Below, piece by piece: positions 16,728-25,666 of a DNA stretch of 64,000 nucleotides. How positions within the stretch are numbered: the first letter of the stretch is position 1; every line of letters starts with the position of its first letter. The stretch is from Persicobacter diffluens (GTDB lineage: Bacteria; Bacteroidota; Bacteroidia; Cytophagales; Cyclobacteriaceae), in the NCBI RefSeq assembly GCF_036244895.1, contig NZ_BQKE01000001.1:2604001-2668000 (forward strand), written 5' to 3'. The notes below the pieces were generated by a model. The model did no database searches. It was not told where the DNA came from and saw only the letters and a list, made by a program, of their open reading frames with translations. The position numbers and the translations under genes were made by a program.

Positions 16728-18693
16728 TGAAATTCTGGCCAATATTGAGCAGGGGATCTGCTTTGAGGCCAGCCATGATGATGACTTTTTCATCAAAATT
16801 CATGAGTATGTTCCGGTGGTTTGCGCGGCCATTCACAATGGCCATCGCCTAAGACCAGCTTTGGAAGAAAACTGCCTACTGACTGATAAGGAAAGGTTGT
16901 ATGAGGAAGATCCGCATACGGCCACCTTTATTCAATCCATGCCCATTACCTTAATTGGAAATGACTCCCGCTACGAATATGACCTTAATCGTGGAGTGGA
17001 GAATTGTGTCTATGAATCTGCCTGGGGCAAAGAGGTTTGGAAAACCCCTTTAACGGAAGCAGAAAAAGCTTTATCGCTGGAAAAACATCAACGGTTTTAT
17101 CAAGTGGTGAAAGCATTAATTTCGAAACTGGAAAAAATGTTTCAGGCCGTAATTGTCTATGACCTTCATTCCTATAATTACAAGCGCCATGACCAATCCT
17201 TTCTTTTCAATATTGGAATTGAAAATTTAGACATTCCGCGGTATAACAGACAGATTACCCACTGGAAAAACGCCCTGATGAGAATGAAATCTTCTCGGCT
17301 AATTCCGGATGTCTCTGTAAACCACATTTTCTATGGAAGGGGGGAATTGTTAAGGTTTGTCCGTGAACATTTTAATAACACTTTGGTGATGGCCACCGAG
17401 GTGAAAAAAATCTTCATGAATGAGGATACTGGTCAGCCCTACCCCAAGGTTATTCAGGCTTTGGCAAAAGGGTTTAAGGAGGCCATTACCTTGAACTCAC
17501 AGCAATTTATTAATGATAGAAGTAACTTAAATTTTAGTCACAAAGAGGATGTGCTCTCGAGTACCCTTCCAAAAAATGTGATTCAGTTTGATCAAAAGTT
17601 ATTTAAGCTTTTAAGCAAATTTGAATTATTGACTCCTATCAACCCCATTAACCTCGAGCAGGAAAAACGGAAATTTTTTAAAATGAATTTTTCCGAAAAT
17701 CCCTCTTTTAGGTACAAGCCCTTAACTACCGATGCCCATGAGTTTAAGGCCAATATGTATAAACTTCCTATAGCGGAGATTGAGGACGTGCATATTCGCC
17801 AGCTTTATTTGGATGTTATTCAGGCTTATTCAGATAAGATTGACATGCTCAATACCATTGGTACGGATCAGTTTTTCTTTAACTCACTCCGACACTTTGG
17901 TGCACCCAATGAAAAGGACATCGCGAATGCCCAGTTCTTATTATTTGGCAAAACACCAAACTTCGGTGAGGAAGAAATCTTTGATGCGGCCCAGGCTAAA
18001 GATTATTTTTATGAAGAGGGAGCTCAATATGGCTTTAACTTTAATATTGAACTAAAGGAAAATCAGGCGGCAGATGCTTACGTCCTAAGCCGAAGACGAA
18101 AATTACTCCTGAAAAAGTCTGCTCTTTTTAATAAAAACAGGCTCAACGCATTATTACACCACGAAATAGGCGTTCATGTGCTTACTGGAGTAAATGCGGA
18201 GGAACAACCTTTAAAACTATTTCAACTCGGCATGCCTGAATACACTGAAACGCAGGAAGGGCTGGCCATCCTGAGTGAATTGCAAAGTGGTTTTCTGGAA
18301 GTAAAACGACTTCGACAATTGGCCCTAAGAGTCATGGCGGTTAATTCCTTAATCCAGGGGAATGACTTCAAAACCACTTATGTGCAATTGTTGGAAAATT
18401 ACAATCCGGACCCGAATCAATTGTATTATATCGTGGCTCGGGTATATCGCGGAGGAGGTTTTACCAAAGATTACCTTTATTTGAGTGGTTTCAAGCGGAT
18501 TCTACAGTTACAATCAAAAGGTCGAGATTTGAATAATTTATTTATCGGGAAAACCGCCATTAAATACTTACCCATCCTCAATGAATTGGTAGACAGGGGA
18601 ATGCTCAACAAAGTACAGCATTTACCAAAACCATACTTAAAACCTTCAGAAATTGATCCGGTATTGCAGTACCTCAGCCAATCTCTGATTTAA
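16708..18693 (+). CDS. FGase-like / QEGLA-motif (DUF1704, MATCAP-like) putative metallopeptidase
   Basis: A 661-residue two-part protein. The N-terminal region (about 1-230) resembles the N-formylglutamate amidohydrolase family (CAAIHNGHRLRPAL, IVYDLHSYNYKR). The C-terminal half is a DUF1704 domain with a zinc-binding HEIGVH at residues 485-490 and the eponymous QEGLA at 516-520. DUF1704 includes the eukaryotic tubulin tyrosine carboxypeptidase MATCAP; bacterial members have no firmly assigned substrate, and the database name flavohemoglobin expression-modulating is historical. The gene overlaps the ATP-grasp gene, suggesting an add/remove pair. Its stop codon TAA lies inside the terminal repeat of the dispersed element that follows. 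Confidence 0.85.
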   Translation: MQKISLDEILANIEQGICFEASHDDDFFIKIHEYVPVVCAAIHNGHRLRPALEENCLLTDKERLYEEDPHTATFIQSMPITLIGNDSRYEYDLNRGVENCVYESAWGKEVWKTPLTEAEKALSLEKHQRFYQVVKALISKLEKMFQAVIVYDLHSYNYKRHDQSFLFNIGIENLDIPRYNRQITHWKNALMRMKSSRLIPDVSVNHIFYGRGELLRFVREHFNNTLVMATEVKKIFMNEDTGQPYPKVIQALAKGFKEAITLNSQQFINDRSNLNFSHKEDVLSSTLPKNVIQFDQKLFKLLSKFELLTPINPINLEQEKRKFFKMNFSENPSFRYKPLTTDAHEFKANMYKLPIAEIEDVHIRQLYLDVIQAYSDKIDMLNTIGTDQFFFNSLRHFGAPNEKDIANAQFLLFGKTPNFGEEEIFDAAQAKDYFYEEGAQYGFNFNIELKENQAADAYVLSRRRKLLLKKSALFNKNRLNALLHHEIGVHVLTGVNAEEQPLKLFQLGMPEYTETQEGLAILSELQSGFLEVKRLRQLALRVMAVNSLIQGNDFKTTYVQLLENYNPDPNQLYYIVARVYRGGGFTKDYLYLSGFKRILQLQSKGRDLNNLFIGKTAIKYLPILNELVDRGMLNKVQHLPKPYLKPSEIDPVLQYLSQSLI

Positions 18694-18912
18694 CCCGAAT
18701 TATTCACCGCTAGTTTTAGGACCTACCCGAAGAGACTGATTATCATTTAGTTGTCATTTGTCCTACCAAATTTCCGATAGCCCAAAATTGGGTAAGCTTG
18801 CTTTCTCCTCATTCATCTGCTTCGTTGGAAAAAACTCGAAATAGGAAACTATTCCTTCATTTTTTCCGCCTGGCAGCTAAACGAGGATTTAAGCAGGAAT
18901 AATCCGGGTTAA
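18690..18912 (+). repeat. TIR element copy 3
   Basis: Cleanest copy: TTAACCCGAATTATTCACC at the left end and AGGAATAATCCGGGTTAA at the right end form imperfect terminal inverted repeats. It contains the inner CCCAAAATTGGG palindrome, AGCTTGCTTTCTCCTCATTC and CAGCTAAACGAGGATTTAAG. The left terminal repeat supplies the TAA stop of the QEGLA gene, and the right end is 7 bp from the terminator at 18919, so the element fills the 3' UTR. Confidence 0.88.
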
Positions 18913-18918
18913 AAAAGT

Positions 18919-18952
18919 CAAAACCGATGATTTGATTCATCGGTTTTTTTAT
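18919..18952 (+). terminator. Terminator behind repeat copy 3
   Basis: Stem AAAACCGATGA/TCATCGGTTTT followed by T residues; probably the original terminator of the QEGLA operon. Confidence 0.88.
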
Positions 18953-19026
18953 GTCCGGTCTTCTACTTCCTTTTTTCGATGGAAATAGTGAACTTGGCGC
19001 AAGTTTCAACATTTAATTTTTCATTC

Positions 19027-20454
19027 ATGCGCACTTATCTGTTCTATGATCTGGAAACTTCCGGACTCCATCATGCTTTTGACCAAATCCTGCAATTTGC
19101 CGCCATCAGAACAGATGAAAACTTCCATGAGCTGGAGCGCCATGAATTCCGTGTACACATTCGCCCGGATGTCATCCCCTCCCCGGAGGCCCTGACGACC
19201 ACCAAGATTGATCCCATGGAATTTCGTGGAGAGATGAATGAATTTGAAGCAGTTCGACGCATTCACCAATTGGTGAACGTTCCCAATACCACCAGCATCG
19301 GATACAATTCCATCGGCTTTGATGATCTGATGATCCGACATGCTTTCTTCCGCAATTTGCTCGACCCTTACACCCACGGTTATGCCAATGGTTGCAAGCG
19401 GGCAGATTTACTACCGATTGCCATCATCTTCCGTCAGTTTAATCCGGAGGGCATTAACTGGCCGCATAAGGAAGACGGAACGCCGAGCATGAAGCTGGAA
19501 TTAATCTCTAAAGCGAATGGACTGGCTGATGGCATGGCGCATGATGCCATGGTGGATGTAGAGGCGACACTTGCCCTGGCCAAAAAACTGGCCGCCAACA
19601 AAACCATCTGGTCCTGGGCGATGGAGTATTTTGACAAAAACACCTTCAATAGCCGATTAGAGAAATATGTGGAACACAAACCGCTGGGAGCGGTAGGCCA
19701 ACTGACCTGGGGATTGTTGATGCATAACCGCATTGGTGGGAATGCCGGCTATCAGGCACCCGTAATTTATATGGGCCACTCCAATATGAAGCAGCATCTC
19801 TTCCTGCAATTGGATCGGGCGGATTTGGCTGAGCTCAATGAAACAGAACGTAAAGAAGAATTAAGTGGCGTTTGGAGATGCAAATATGGAGAGCCTCCAT
19901 TCATTCTTCCCTTCGAGCGATTACAGAAAGATTTTATCACCGATGAACGTCGTGCACTGATGAAATCCAATGTGCAGTGGATCAAAGAAAATTGGGTGGA
20001 GTGGCAAGCAATGTGTCAGTTCCAAATGGACTATCGTTATCCGCAGGTGGATGGCGTTGATACCGATGACTTGATCTATAATGGCTTTTGGAATGATAGC
20101 GTCAAAAAACAGAATGCGGCCTTCCATCAGGCGCGTGACTGGCAGGAACGTTATGATATCTGCTCCACCATGAAGGATGAAACCACCCGCACTTTAGGCC
20201 GAAGAATCCTTTTTAGAAATGAGCAACAGCTTTCTCCGGAATTATCCATGGCACAAATGGAATTCTTTACCGAGCGCTGGACAGATCAGAAGATTCTTGA
20301 CAAAACAGGTAAAGATCGATTTACCCCTCATATGGCTTTACAACGCATTCAGGAACTATATGATGATCAGGAGCACCCACTTTCCGAAGAGGATCATAAC
20401 ATCCTGATGAGCTATGAGGAATGGCTGCATGAGCGTATGGCGAACTTTGAGTAG
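19027..20454 (+). CDS. sbcB: Exodeoxyribonuclease I
   Basis: DEDDh 3'-5' exonuclease on single-stranded DNA, acting in recombination and mismatch repair. Catalytic motifs: FYDLETSG at the N terminus (ExoI), GYNSIGFDDLM (ExoII) and HDAMVDVEAT (ExoIII). These are followed by the SH3-like and helical C-terminal regions of ExoI, total 475 residues from the ATG at 19027. The frame opens 16 codons earlier, but those residues are not family-like and the protein naturally begins MRTYLFYDLETSG. It is monocistronic, followed by a repeat-filled gap. Confidence 0.93.
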   Translation: MRTYLFYDLETSGLHHAFDQILQFAAIRTDENFHELERHEFRVHIRPDVIPSPEALTTTKIDPMEFRGEMNEFEAVRRIHQLVNVPNTTSIGYNSIGFDDLMIRHAFFRNLLDPYTHGYANGCKRADLLPIAIIFRQFNPEGINWPHKEDGTPSMKLELISKANGLADGMAHDAMVDVEATLALAKKLAANKTIWSWAMEYFDKNTFNSRLEKYVEHKPLGAVGQLTWGLLMHNRIGGNAGYQAPVIYMGHSNMKQHLFLQLDRADLAELNETERKEELSGVWRCKYGEPPFILPFERLQKDFITDERRALMKSNVQWIKENWVEWQAMCQFQMDYRYPQVDGVDTDDLIYNGFWNDSVKKQNAAFHQARDWQERYDICSTMKDETTRTLGRRILFRNEQQLSPELSMAQMEFFTERWTDQKILDKTGKDRFTPHMALQRIQELYDDQEHPLSEEDHNILMSYEEWLHERMANFE

Positions 20455-21355
20455 GGTTTGTTCATCTTAGAGGACCAGGTAATAATCCATTTTTTATTTA
20501 TCATTTGCCTGGTCTCTGTCTGGTCTTAGGCTATGTCTAAGACCCAAAACTATTGGAGCGTCCGCTCCTTTTTGATCCAGGCATAAGTCATCTGCCTATA
20601 CATTACCAATGCTAAAAACATCATCCGTCGAAATTAAATAATACATTTCCTACCAATATTGAGGTAGTCAAGCGATTGATATTACCATCTTAAAATTCGT
20701 TTGGTTTTAGCAGGAGCGGACGCTCCAATAATATAGGGTCGTAGCAAAATGCAACGACCAGTGTGTGGGCTCGCCCGAAATACGCACTCTCCCCTCCTCC
20801 CTACTGGTTTTAGGCGAAATCTGAAACAAAAAAAACAGGAATGTCCGCATAAGATCACAAGATCCTAACAAAACTTGGACTAGAGCGCCAACCACTTGCT
20901 GGTCTTAGGCTATGTCTAAGACCCAAAACTATTGGAGCGTCCGCTCCTTTTTTATTCAGCCATAATTCACCTGTCTGGGCATTCCCAATATCAAAAGGGA
21001 CAATGCATAGGAATTCAACACAACATTTCCCCACCAATATGGAGGTAGTCAAGCGGATTGATATCACCTGTCTGGTCTTAGGCTGTGTCTAGGACCCAAA
21101 ACCTTAGGAGTGTCCGCTCCTTTTTTATCCAGCTATAATTCACCTGCTTATGCATTCCCAATATCAAAAGGGACAATGCATAAGAATTCAATATACATTT
21201 CCCAGCCAATATTGAGGTAGTCTAGCAGATGGAATTAACACCCAAAAAGCCAATGATTTGCTGGAGCGGACGCTCCCATAATATAGGGTCGTAGCAAAAT
21301 GCAACGACCAGTGTGGTTTCAAGCGATATCCAAGCGCGAAAACCTCCATAAAAAC
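20455..21355. repeat. Cluster of multi-hairpin repeats
   Basis: About 900 bases without a gene, built from two repeat types. Type alpha starts near 20519, 20899 and 21072, each about 160 bases: the stem GGTCTTAG/CTAAGACC, then TTGGAGCGTCCGCTCCTTTTT-like hairpin, then a conserved stretch ending ACCAATATTGAGGTAGTC. Type beta is at about 20704-20763 and 21259-21313: hairpin GGAGCGGACGCTCC plus GGTCGTAGCAAAATGCAACGACC. The third alpha copy has CTAGGACC, which keeps pairing through a G-T pair. Confidence 0.8.
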
Positions 21356-21380
21356 AAAAAACCGCATCACTGCGGCTTTC
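21356..21380 (-). terminator. Terminator of the symporter / hypothetical operon
   Basis: On the minus strand, stem AAGCCGCA/TGCGGTTT with a GTGA loop and T run, directly after the stop codon of the 259-residue hypothetical gene. Confidence 0.85.
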
Positions 21381-21382
21381 CA

Positions 21383-22162
21383 TTATAATTCTTTCATCAA
21401 TTCAGCTATCCTTTTCAGGGCATCCACCTTCGGACTCGGGTTCACTACCCCACTGTTAAATTTAAACCAGGCGCCTTCCCCGGGATCCAGATACTTGGCC
21501 CCTTTTTTCGGCTTGCCCTGCACTACCGCTTCCCAATTGTAGTCCGGCAGATAAATATCCTTCAGCGTATGCTTCAGGTCATGCCAGGGGTACTCTTTGA
21601 CCACCGGCGCCAAACCATTCTGCTCTTTTGTCACGGTAAAGGATCGTACGGAAAACTTCGCCTCTATATCCACTTTAAATGCGGGCTCTTCTCCGAGGTC
21701 CATATATTTAATCAATAGTGGCTTGGAGCGTCCGGCCAATTCATAAACCGCCTGAATGGCTTCCTCCATGAAGTACAACCACAAGTCCATCTCTCCGGGA
21801 TAACCCACTATCACATTGCCTTCCAAATCCATCATGGTTACTTCAATGATCGGATCTTCGGCATTGCGATTGGTTTTCTTTTTAATCCAGGAAGTTTTAG
21901 CCAGCACCTCCTCGAATTCCTCCTCCCACAACACGGGCAAATTACCCTTCCAGCTGAAATTATCATCCGGTGCAAAGCCTTCATCAATGATTTCCGCCTC
22001 GGTCAGTTCCTCCCGAAAAAGATATTCGATTTTGTAACGACTGAACAACTGATTCTGAAAATCAATCGCCAGTTCATACTGACAACAATACGGCGGAGGT
22101 ACGTCGCCAGAGTAATATTTTATGGTTATTCCCCCAAGGGATCCTAAATCAATGTTTTCCAT
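21383..22162 (-). CDS. Hypothetical soluble protein, 259 residues
   Basis: No recognised family, signal peptide or membrane span. It is acidic and aromatic-rich, beginning MENIDLGSLGGITIKYYSGD, with several tryptophans and an internal FSVRSFTVTKEQNG; it looks like a globular cytoplasmic protein. It lies 35 bp downstream of the sodium:solute symporter on the same strand and ends at a terminator, so the two are probably cotranscribed. Reading frame and codon use look genuine. Confidence 0.75.
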   Translation of the reverse strand: MENIDLGSLGGITIKYYSGDVPPPYCCQYELAIDFQNQLFSRYKIEYLFREELTEAEIIDEGFAPDDNFSWKGNLPVLWEEEFEEVLAKTSWIKKKTNRNAEDPIIEVTMMDLEGNVIVGYPGEMDLWLYFMEEAIQAVYELAGRSKPLLIKYMDLGEEPAFKVDIEAKFSVRSFTVTKEQNGLAPVVKEYPWHDLKHTLKDIYLPDYNWEAVVQGKPKKGAKYLDPGEGAWFKFNSGVVNPSPKVDALKRIAELMKEL

Positions 22163-22197
22163 AGCGTAAAATTAATCAATTGCTGCGAAAGGTGAAA

Positions 22198-23643
22198 TCA
22201 GGCTTGCACCAATCCGTTCTTTTTTCTCAATCCCCACAACAAAAGGAAGCTGATCAGTCCATTGAGAATTAATAACTCAAAACCAAAGCGGTAACCGCCC
22301 AGCCACTGCTCACTGTTCGCAGAGATGATATAACACAACAGAGGCGCAACAATCCCCACGATGGGAATTCCTTTTTTATAAATACCGGCCGTCGGCAGAA
22401 AAAAGGCATAGCAAAATAAGCCCAGCAAAGGCCCGTAGGTATAACCCGCCACCTTAAATACCGCCTGCACCACCGACTCATCCGAGATGGCCGCAAATCC
22501 CGTGATCACCAACCACATGGTAAAAGCCAAAGCGATATGTACCTTCGTTCGGAAAGTTTTGGATGCTTTGGGTTGATGAAACCAATCCACACAGACGGAA
22601 GTCGTCAGGGCAGTTAGGGAAGAATCTGCTGAAGAATAGGCCGCTGCGATAATGCCCAGCAAGAAAGTGATGCCCACAAAGAGCGGCATATGCTCCATGG
22701 CCAGTAAAGGAAAAAGCTGATCCGTACGATCAGGAAGCGCAATGCCTTTGGCTTCTGCGAACAGAAACAAGCAGGAACCCATAAAGAGGAAAAATGCACA
22801 AGCCAGCAGAAAGCTCACCGAAAACCAACGCATATTCGTTTGCGCCTCTTTCAAATTCCGGCACGTCAGATTCTTCTGCATCATATTCTGATCCAGCCCC
22901 GTCATCACAATCGTCATGAAAATACCAGCAATAAACTGCTTGGGAAAAAAGTTCGCGGCCTGCCAATCCCAGAAAAATATTTGGGTAAAACCTTCCCCGC
23001 TACCTGCTGTCCAAAGTTCCGGTAGACTCATATTTAGATCCGAAGCAATAAACCAAACCGCCACCAGCACAGAGATCAACATGCAGGCCGTTTGCAAAGT
23101 ATCTGTCCATACGATCGTCTTAATGCCCGAACGGAAAGTATAAGCATAAATCATCAAAATCATAATCCCCACCGTTAGCGGAAAAGGAATGCCGATCGGT
23201 TGGAAGAAGGCCATTTGCAGCACCATCACCGCCAGAAACATCCGGAAGGAAGCACCTATCATCTGCGAAACCACAAAAGCCACCGAAGCCGTTTTGTGCC
23301 CATACACCCCGAGGCGATCCCGCAGCAATTCATAAATGCTCACCACATCATGCTTATAATACAGGGGCAACAGCACTTGCGAGATGATCCAGTAGCCCAC
23401 AAAATTCCCCAGCACAAACTGCAGATAGGCAAAGCCCCCGCCCCCCACCTGTCCGGGAACGGAAATAAAGGTGACCCCACTCAGGGAAGCACCCACCATA
23501 CCGAACGCCACCAAATACCAGGGCGATGACCGGTCAGCGGAGAAAAATGCCTGGCTATCCGAAGACTTACCCGTAACCCAGGACAATAACATCAAAAAAA
23601 GAAAATAGGCCGCAATGACCCAAAAAACGATTGTAGTGCTCAT
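22198..23643 (-). CDS. Sodium:solute symporter family protein
   Basis: Integral membrane transporter of the SSS (LeuT-fold) family with about 13 hydrophobic spans. Typical stretches are FSADRSSPWYLVAFGMVGASLSGVTF near residues 35-60 and GIIAAAYSSADSSLTALTTS, the sodium-site region of TM8. The start was placed at the ATG at 23643 (481 residues), matching the usual N terminus of the family. The open frame runs 66 codons further upstream, but most of that lies in a GC-rich repeat. Substrate unknown (sugars, amino acids or sialic acid are possible for the family). Confidence 0.88.
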   Translation of the reverse strand: MSTTIVFWVIAAYFLFLMLLSWVTGKSSDSQAFFSADRSSPWYLVAFGMVGASLSGVTFISVPGQVGGGGFAYLQFVLGNFVGYWIISQVLLPLYYKHDVVSIYELLRDRLGVYGHKTASVAFVVSQMIGASFRMFLAVMVLQMAFFQPIGIPFPLTVGIMILMIYAYTFRSGIKTIVWTDTLQTACMLISVLVAVWFIASDLNMSLPELWTAGSGEGFTQIFFWDWQAANFFPKQFIAGIFMTIVMTGLDQNMMQKNLTCRNLKEAQTNMRWFSVSFLLACAFFLFMGSCLFLFAEAKGIALPDRTDQLFPLLAMEHMPLFVGITFLLGIIAAAYSSADSSLTALTTSVCVDWFHQPKASKTFRTKVHIALAFTMWLVITGFAAISDESVVQAVFKVAGYTYGPLLGLFCYAFFLPTAGIYKKGIPIVGIVAPLLCYIISANSEQWLGGYRFGFELLILNGLISFLLLWGLRKKNGLVQA

Positions 23644-23747
23644 ACCGAAAAATTTCCCATCAAAATACACATCCTGCGCACAAAGCCCAAGGAAAATTCC
23701 ACTGCCAATAGCACTAATGCTAAGCAGGAATAATCCTGATGTTTTTT

Positions 23748-24000
23748 TGGGGCAGCCCTCCTGACGTCGGTCGGGCTTTCGGCAGTCGCTCTTTTTGACG
23801 AGCCCGCTGCGCTTTAGGCGGTCAAAAAGGAGCTCCAACAATGCCTCTATCCCTCTGCCGGCGCGCCTCGATTACTACAGGAGCGAAGCTCCGCAGGGAC
23901 AGGGATGAAGCGGGCCTGTTTAAACCACAGCGGCCCAAAAGGCCGATGGGGTGAGCCGCGCCAGCCCGGTGCCAGCGCTTGCGATGGCAGTCCCCCCCTA
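23748..24000. repeat. GC-rich structured repeat block
   Basis: About 250 bases, much more GC-rich than the surroundings, with several stems: TTTTTGAC/GTCAAAAA, GGAG-CGAAG-CTCC and GGCC-CAAAA-GGCC. The layout (GGGGCAGCCCT..GGTCGGGCTTTCGGC... hairpin ..AAAGGAG..CCTCTATCCCTC) resembles a GC-rich dispersed element I recall from other Bacteroidota genomes, here probably as two adjacent copies. Short ORFs through it are not credible. It separates the symporter from the ABC operon. Confidence 0.6.
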
Positions 24001-24007
24001 AAAAAAC

Positions 24008-24309
24008 TTAACACTCCGGCTTCGCAATCTGCTGCATCAATTGGTATTTTTTCGTGGGGTATTGCTTCATCACCCGGTAAAAATACCAGAGTCCCAAACC
24101 AACTATCAAAAGCGCGGTCAACAGCCCGGAGAACAGGCTGTTTAGGTTTCAAAATCTCCCTCACTCCGGGAATGGTTCAGGAACCAGCCAAAACCTGGGC
24201 CAAACAGTAAGGCAAAGACTAAATACAGAAAGAAGAAGCCCAGCTCTTTGGCGTCAGAAAGTCTGCGCCCACCGGCTTTAAAATAGTTGCGGAGGTATAG
24301 TTGGAACAT
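24008..24309 (-). pseudogene. Small membrane protein gene with a -1 frameshift
   Basis: The ATG at 24309 opens a 55-codon frame (MFQLYLRNYFKAGGRRLSD, then a membrane span LGFFFLYLVFALLFGPGFGW) that stops at 24142. The adjacent frame continues with NSLFSGLLTALLIVGLGLWY, a second membrane span, to a stop at 24008. Restoring one base near 24145 would give a 100-residue two-span protein. It is the third gene of the ABC operon, 25 bp after the permease gene, and probably an accessory subunit. It may be a real mutation, a sequencing error or a programmed shift. Confidence 0.65.
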
Positions 24310-24334
24310 ATTTTTCGTTGTGAATATTTATGGG

Positions 24335-25666
24335 TTATACTTCAGGATTACTCGTCACCCGAATCACCTCATAGCGGTACTTCCGGAAATTGGCGGCAAC
24401 GTCTCGCAAGTAGAATACCAATCCTACCAAGACCAGCAAGGGCAAAAAAGCCAGCCACCAATACCATTGAATGGCATAGACACAGGCACAAATCAAAAGG
24501 CAGGCCATGCTCAGCCACATGGAAACGGTCTTCTTCCCAGCCGTATTCTTTTCCGTATAGGGCATGGGCAAATGGAGGCTACCCGCTAATGAAAGCAATA
24601 CGAACATCAATACCACCAGGCCATAGTACAGCAGGAAATCCACGATCTTCTCCGGAAAACAAAATACCATAAAAACGGCCACTAGCACAAAATCAATCAA
24701 CAATGGCCATCTCATGATATTTAACTGCACCCGCCAAAATTCCCTGATGCTACCACTCCGAAGCTCCACGGCATGAAACAGACCACGCCAGTTCCCCCAA
24801 AAATTCAAGTAGAAATAAGTAAACAGCGGCATCGGAACCACAAACATCCACATCAGTACGCTATAAACTCCCGCACCCGAAGAATCGGGATTCCTCAATT
24901 GTACAACGGCCATGCCCAAAAAATAAATTCTTAAAAGGTAAGCCAATAGCAAAAGCCGTCGCATTTTTTTATTGGTATGCAACTTTAACAATGGCCCAAA
25001 ACTCATCGTCCAGCGGCTCAGTATATTTTTGCGGTAAGTGGGTTCCACATAGCGCAACATCAGCAAGCCCAAACCTCCAATCGCAAAAACAGGCGTCATC
25101 ACCATCTGATCCGGAGCGGAGAATAAAATCCACTCAAAGGCCGCCACCAGCAACAATAGCAACACCATGGACGCATAAACCCAGGGACGATAAGTCACCG
25201 CCAGTGTCTGGGCCACCTGTAACCGCAGCAAATTCCCCAAAACGATTGCCGTGCCGGACATCAGCCACCACTCCCGCTGGTATAAATCCAGATGAAAACC
25301 AAACAGGATCACGAACAAAAGGCAAAAGATATTGCGCTGGCAAATCAGCAATTCTATGACATCGACCATAAAACGTTGCCCCCGTTTTACGGGTAAATAG
25401 GCCGGCCACTTGGTCACATAGGGCGTATAAGCGGGGAATATTAGTGCCAATAAGGGCAATAACATCAACCCATTGATCATAAGCTGAAATAATACGTCAA
25501 AGGCTGTAAACCGTTCGGCTGCCCAGGCTTCATTCATCAATGCACTAAACAGAAAACCATAACCCACAGCCACTAGCAATTGCCCTAAAAAGCTCAGCAG
25601 ATTCTTACCGGATTTAAGCCCACGGAGCCAGGTGATGAGGCTTTTCTGAAAATATAAGCTGATCAT
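24335..25666 (-). CDS. ABC transporter permease-like integral membrane protein
   Basis: A 443-residue very hydrophobic protein with about 10-12 membrane spans, no signal peptide and a C-terminal cytoplasmic tail (YLRDVAANFRKYRYEVIRV). Its start codon overlaps the stop of the ATPase gene by 4 bp (ATGA), so it is the transmembrane partner of that ATPase. The family is not one of the well-known permeases by eye; an ABC-2-like exporter is the best reading. Substrate unknown. A small two-span gene follows in the same operon. Confidence 0.78.
   Translation of the reverse strand: MISLYFQKSLITWLRGLKSGKNLLSFLGQLLVAVGYGFLFSALMNEAWAAERFTAFDVLFQLMINGLMLLPLLALIFPAYTPYVTKWPAYLPVKRGQRFMVDVIELLICQRNIFCLLFVILFGFHLDLYQREWWLMSGTAIVLGNLLRLQVAQTLAVTYRPWVYASMVLLLLLVAAFEWILFSAPDQMVMTPVFAIGGLGLLMLRYVEPTYRKNILSRWTMSFGPLLKLHTNKKMRRLLLLAYLLRIYFLGMAVVQLRNPDSSGAGVYSVLMWMFVVPMPLFTYFYLNFWGNWRGLFHAVELRSGSIREFWRVQLNIMRWPLLIDFVLVAVFMVFCFPEKIVDFLLYYGLVVLMFVLLSLAGSLHLPMPYTEKNTAGKKTVSMWLSMACLLICACVYAIQWYWWLAFLPLLVLVGLVFYLRDVAANFRKYRYEVIRVTSNPEV

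Noticed and set aside
23644..23841. N-terminal extension of the symporter by 66 codons
   Set aside because: The extension enters the GC-rich repeat, and family members start near the ATG at 23643; the hydrophobic stretch in it was considered as an extra span but is not typical.
23847..24210. ORFs of about 100 codons on both strands in the GC-rich block
   Set aside because: They run through a structured repeat and across the frameshifted membrane gene in the wrong frames; composition is not protein-like.
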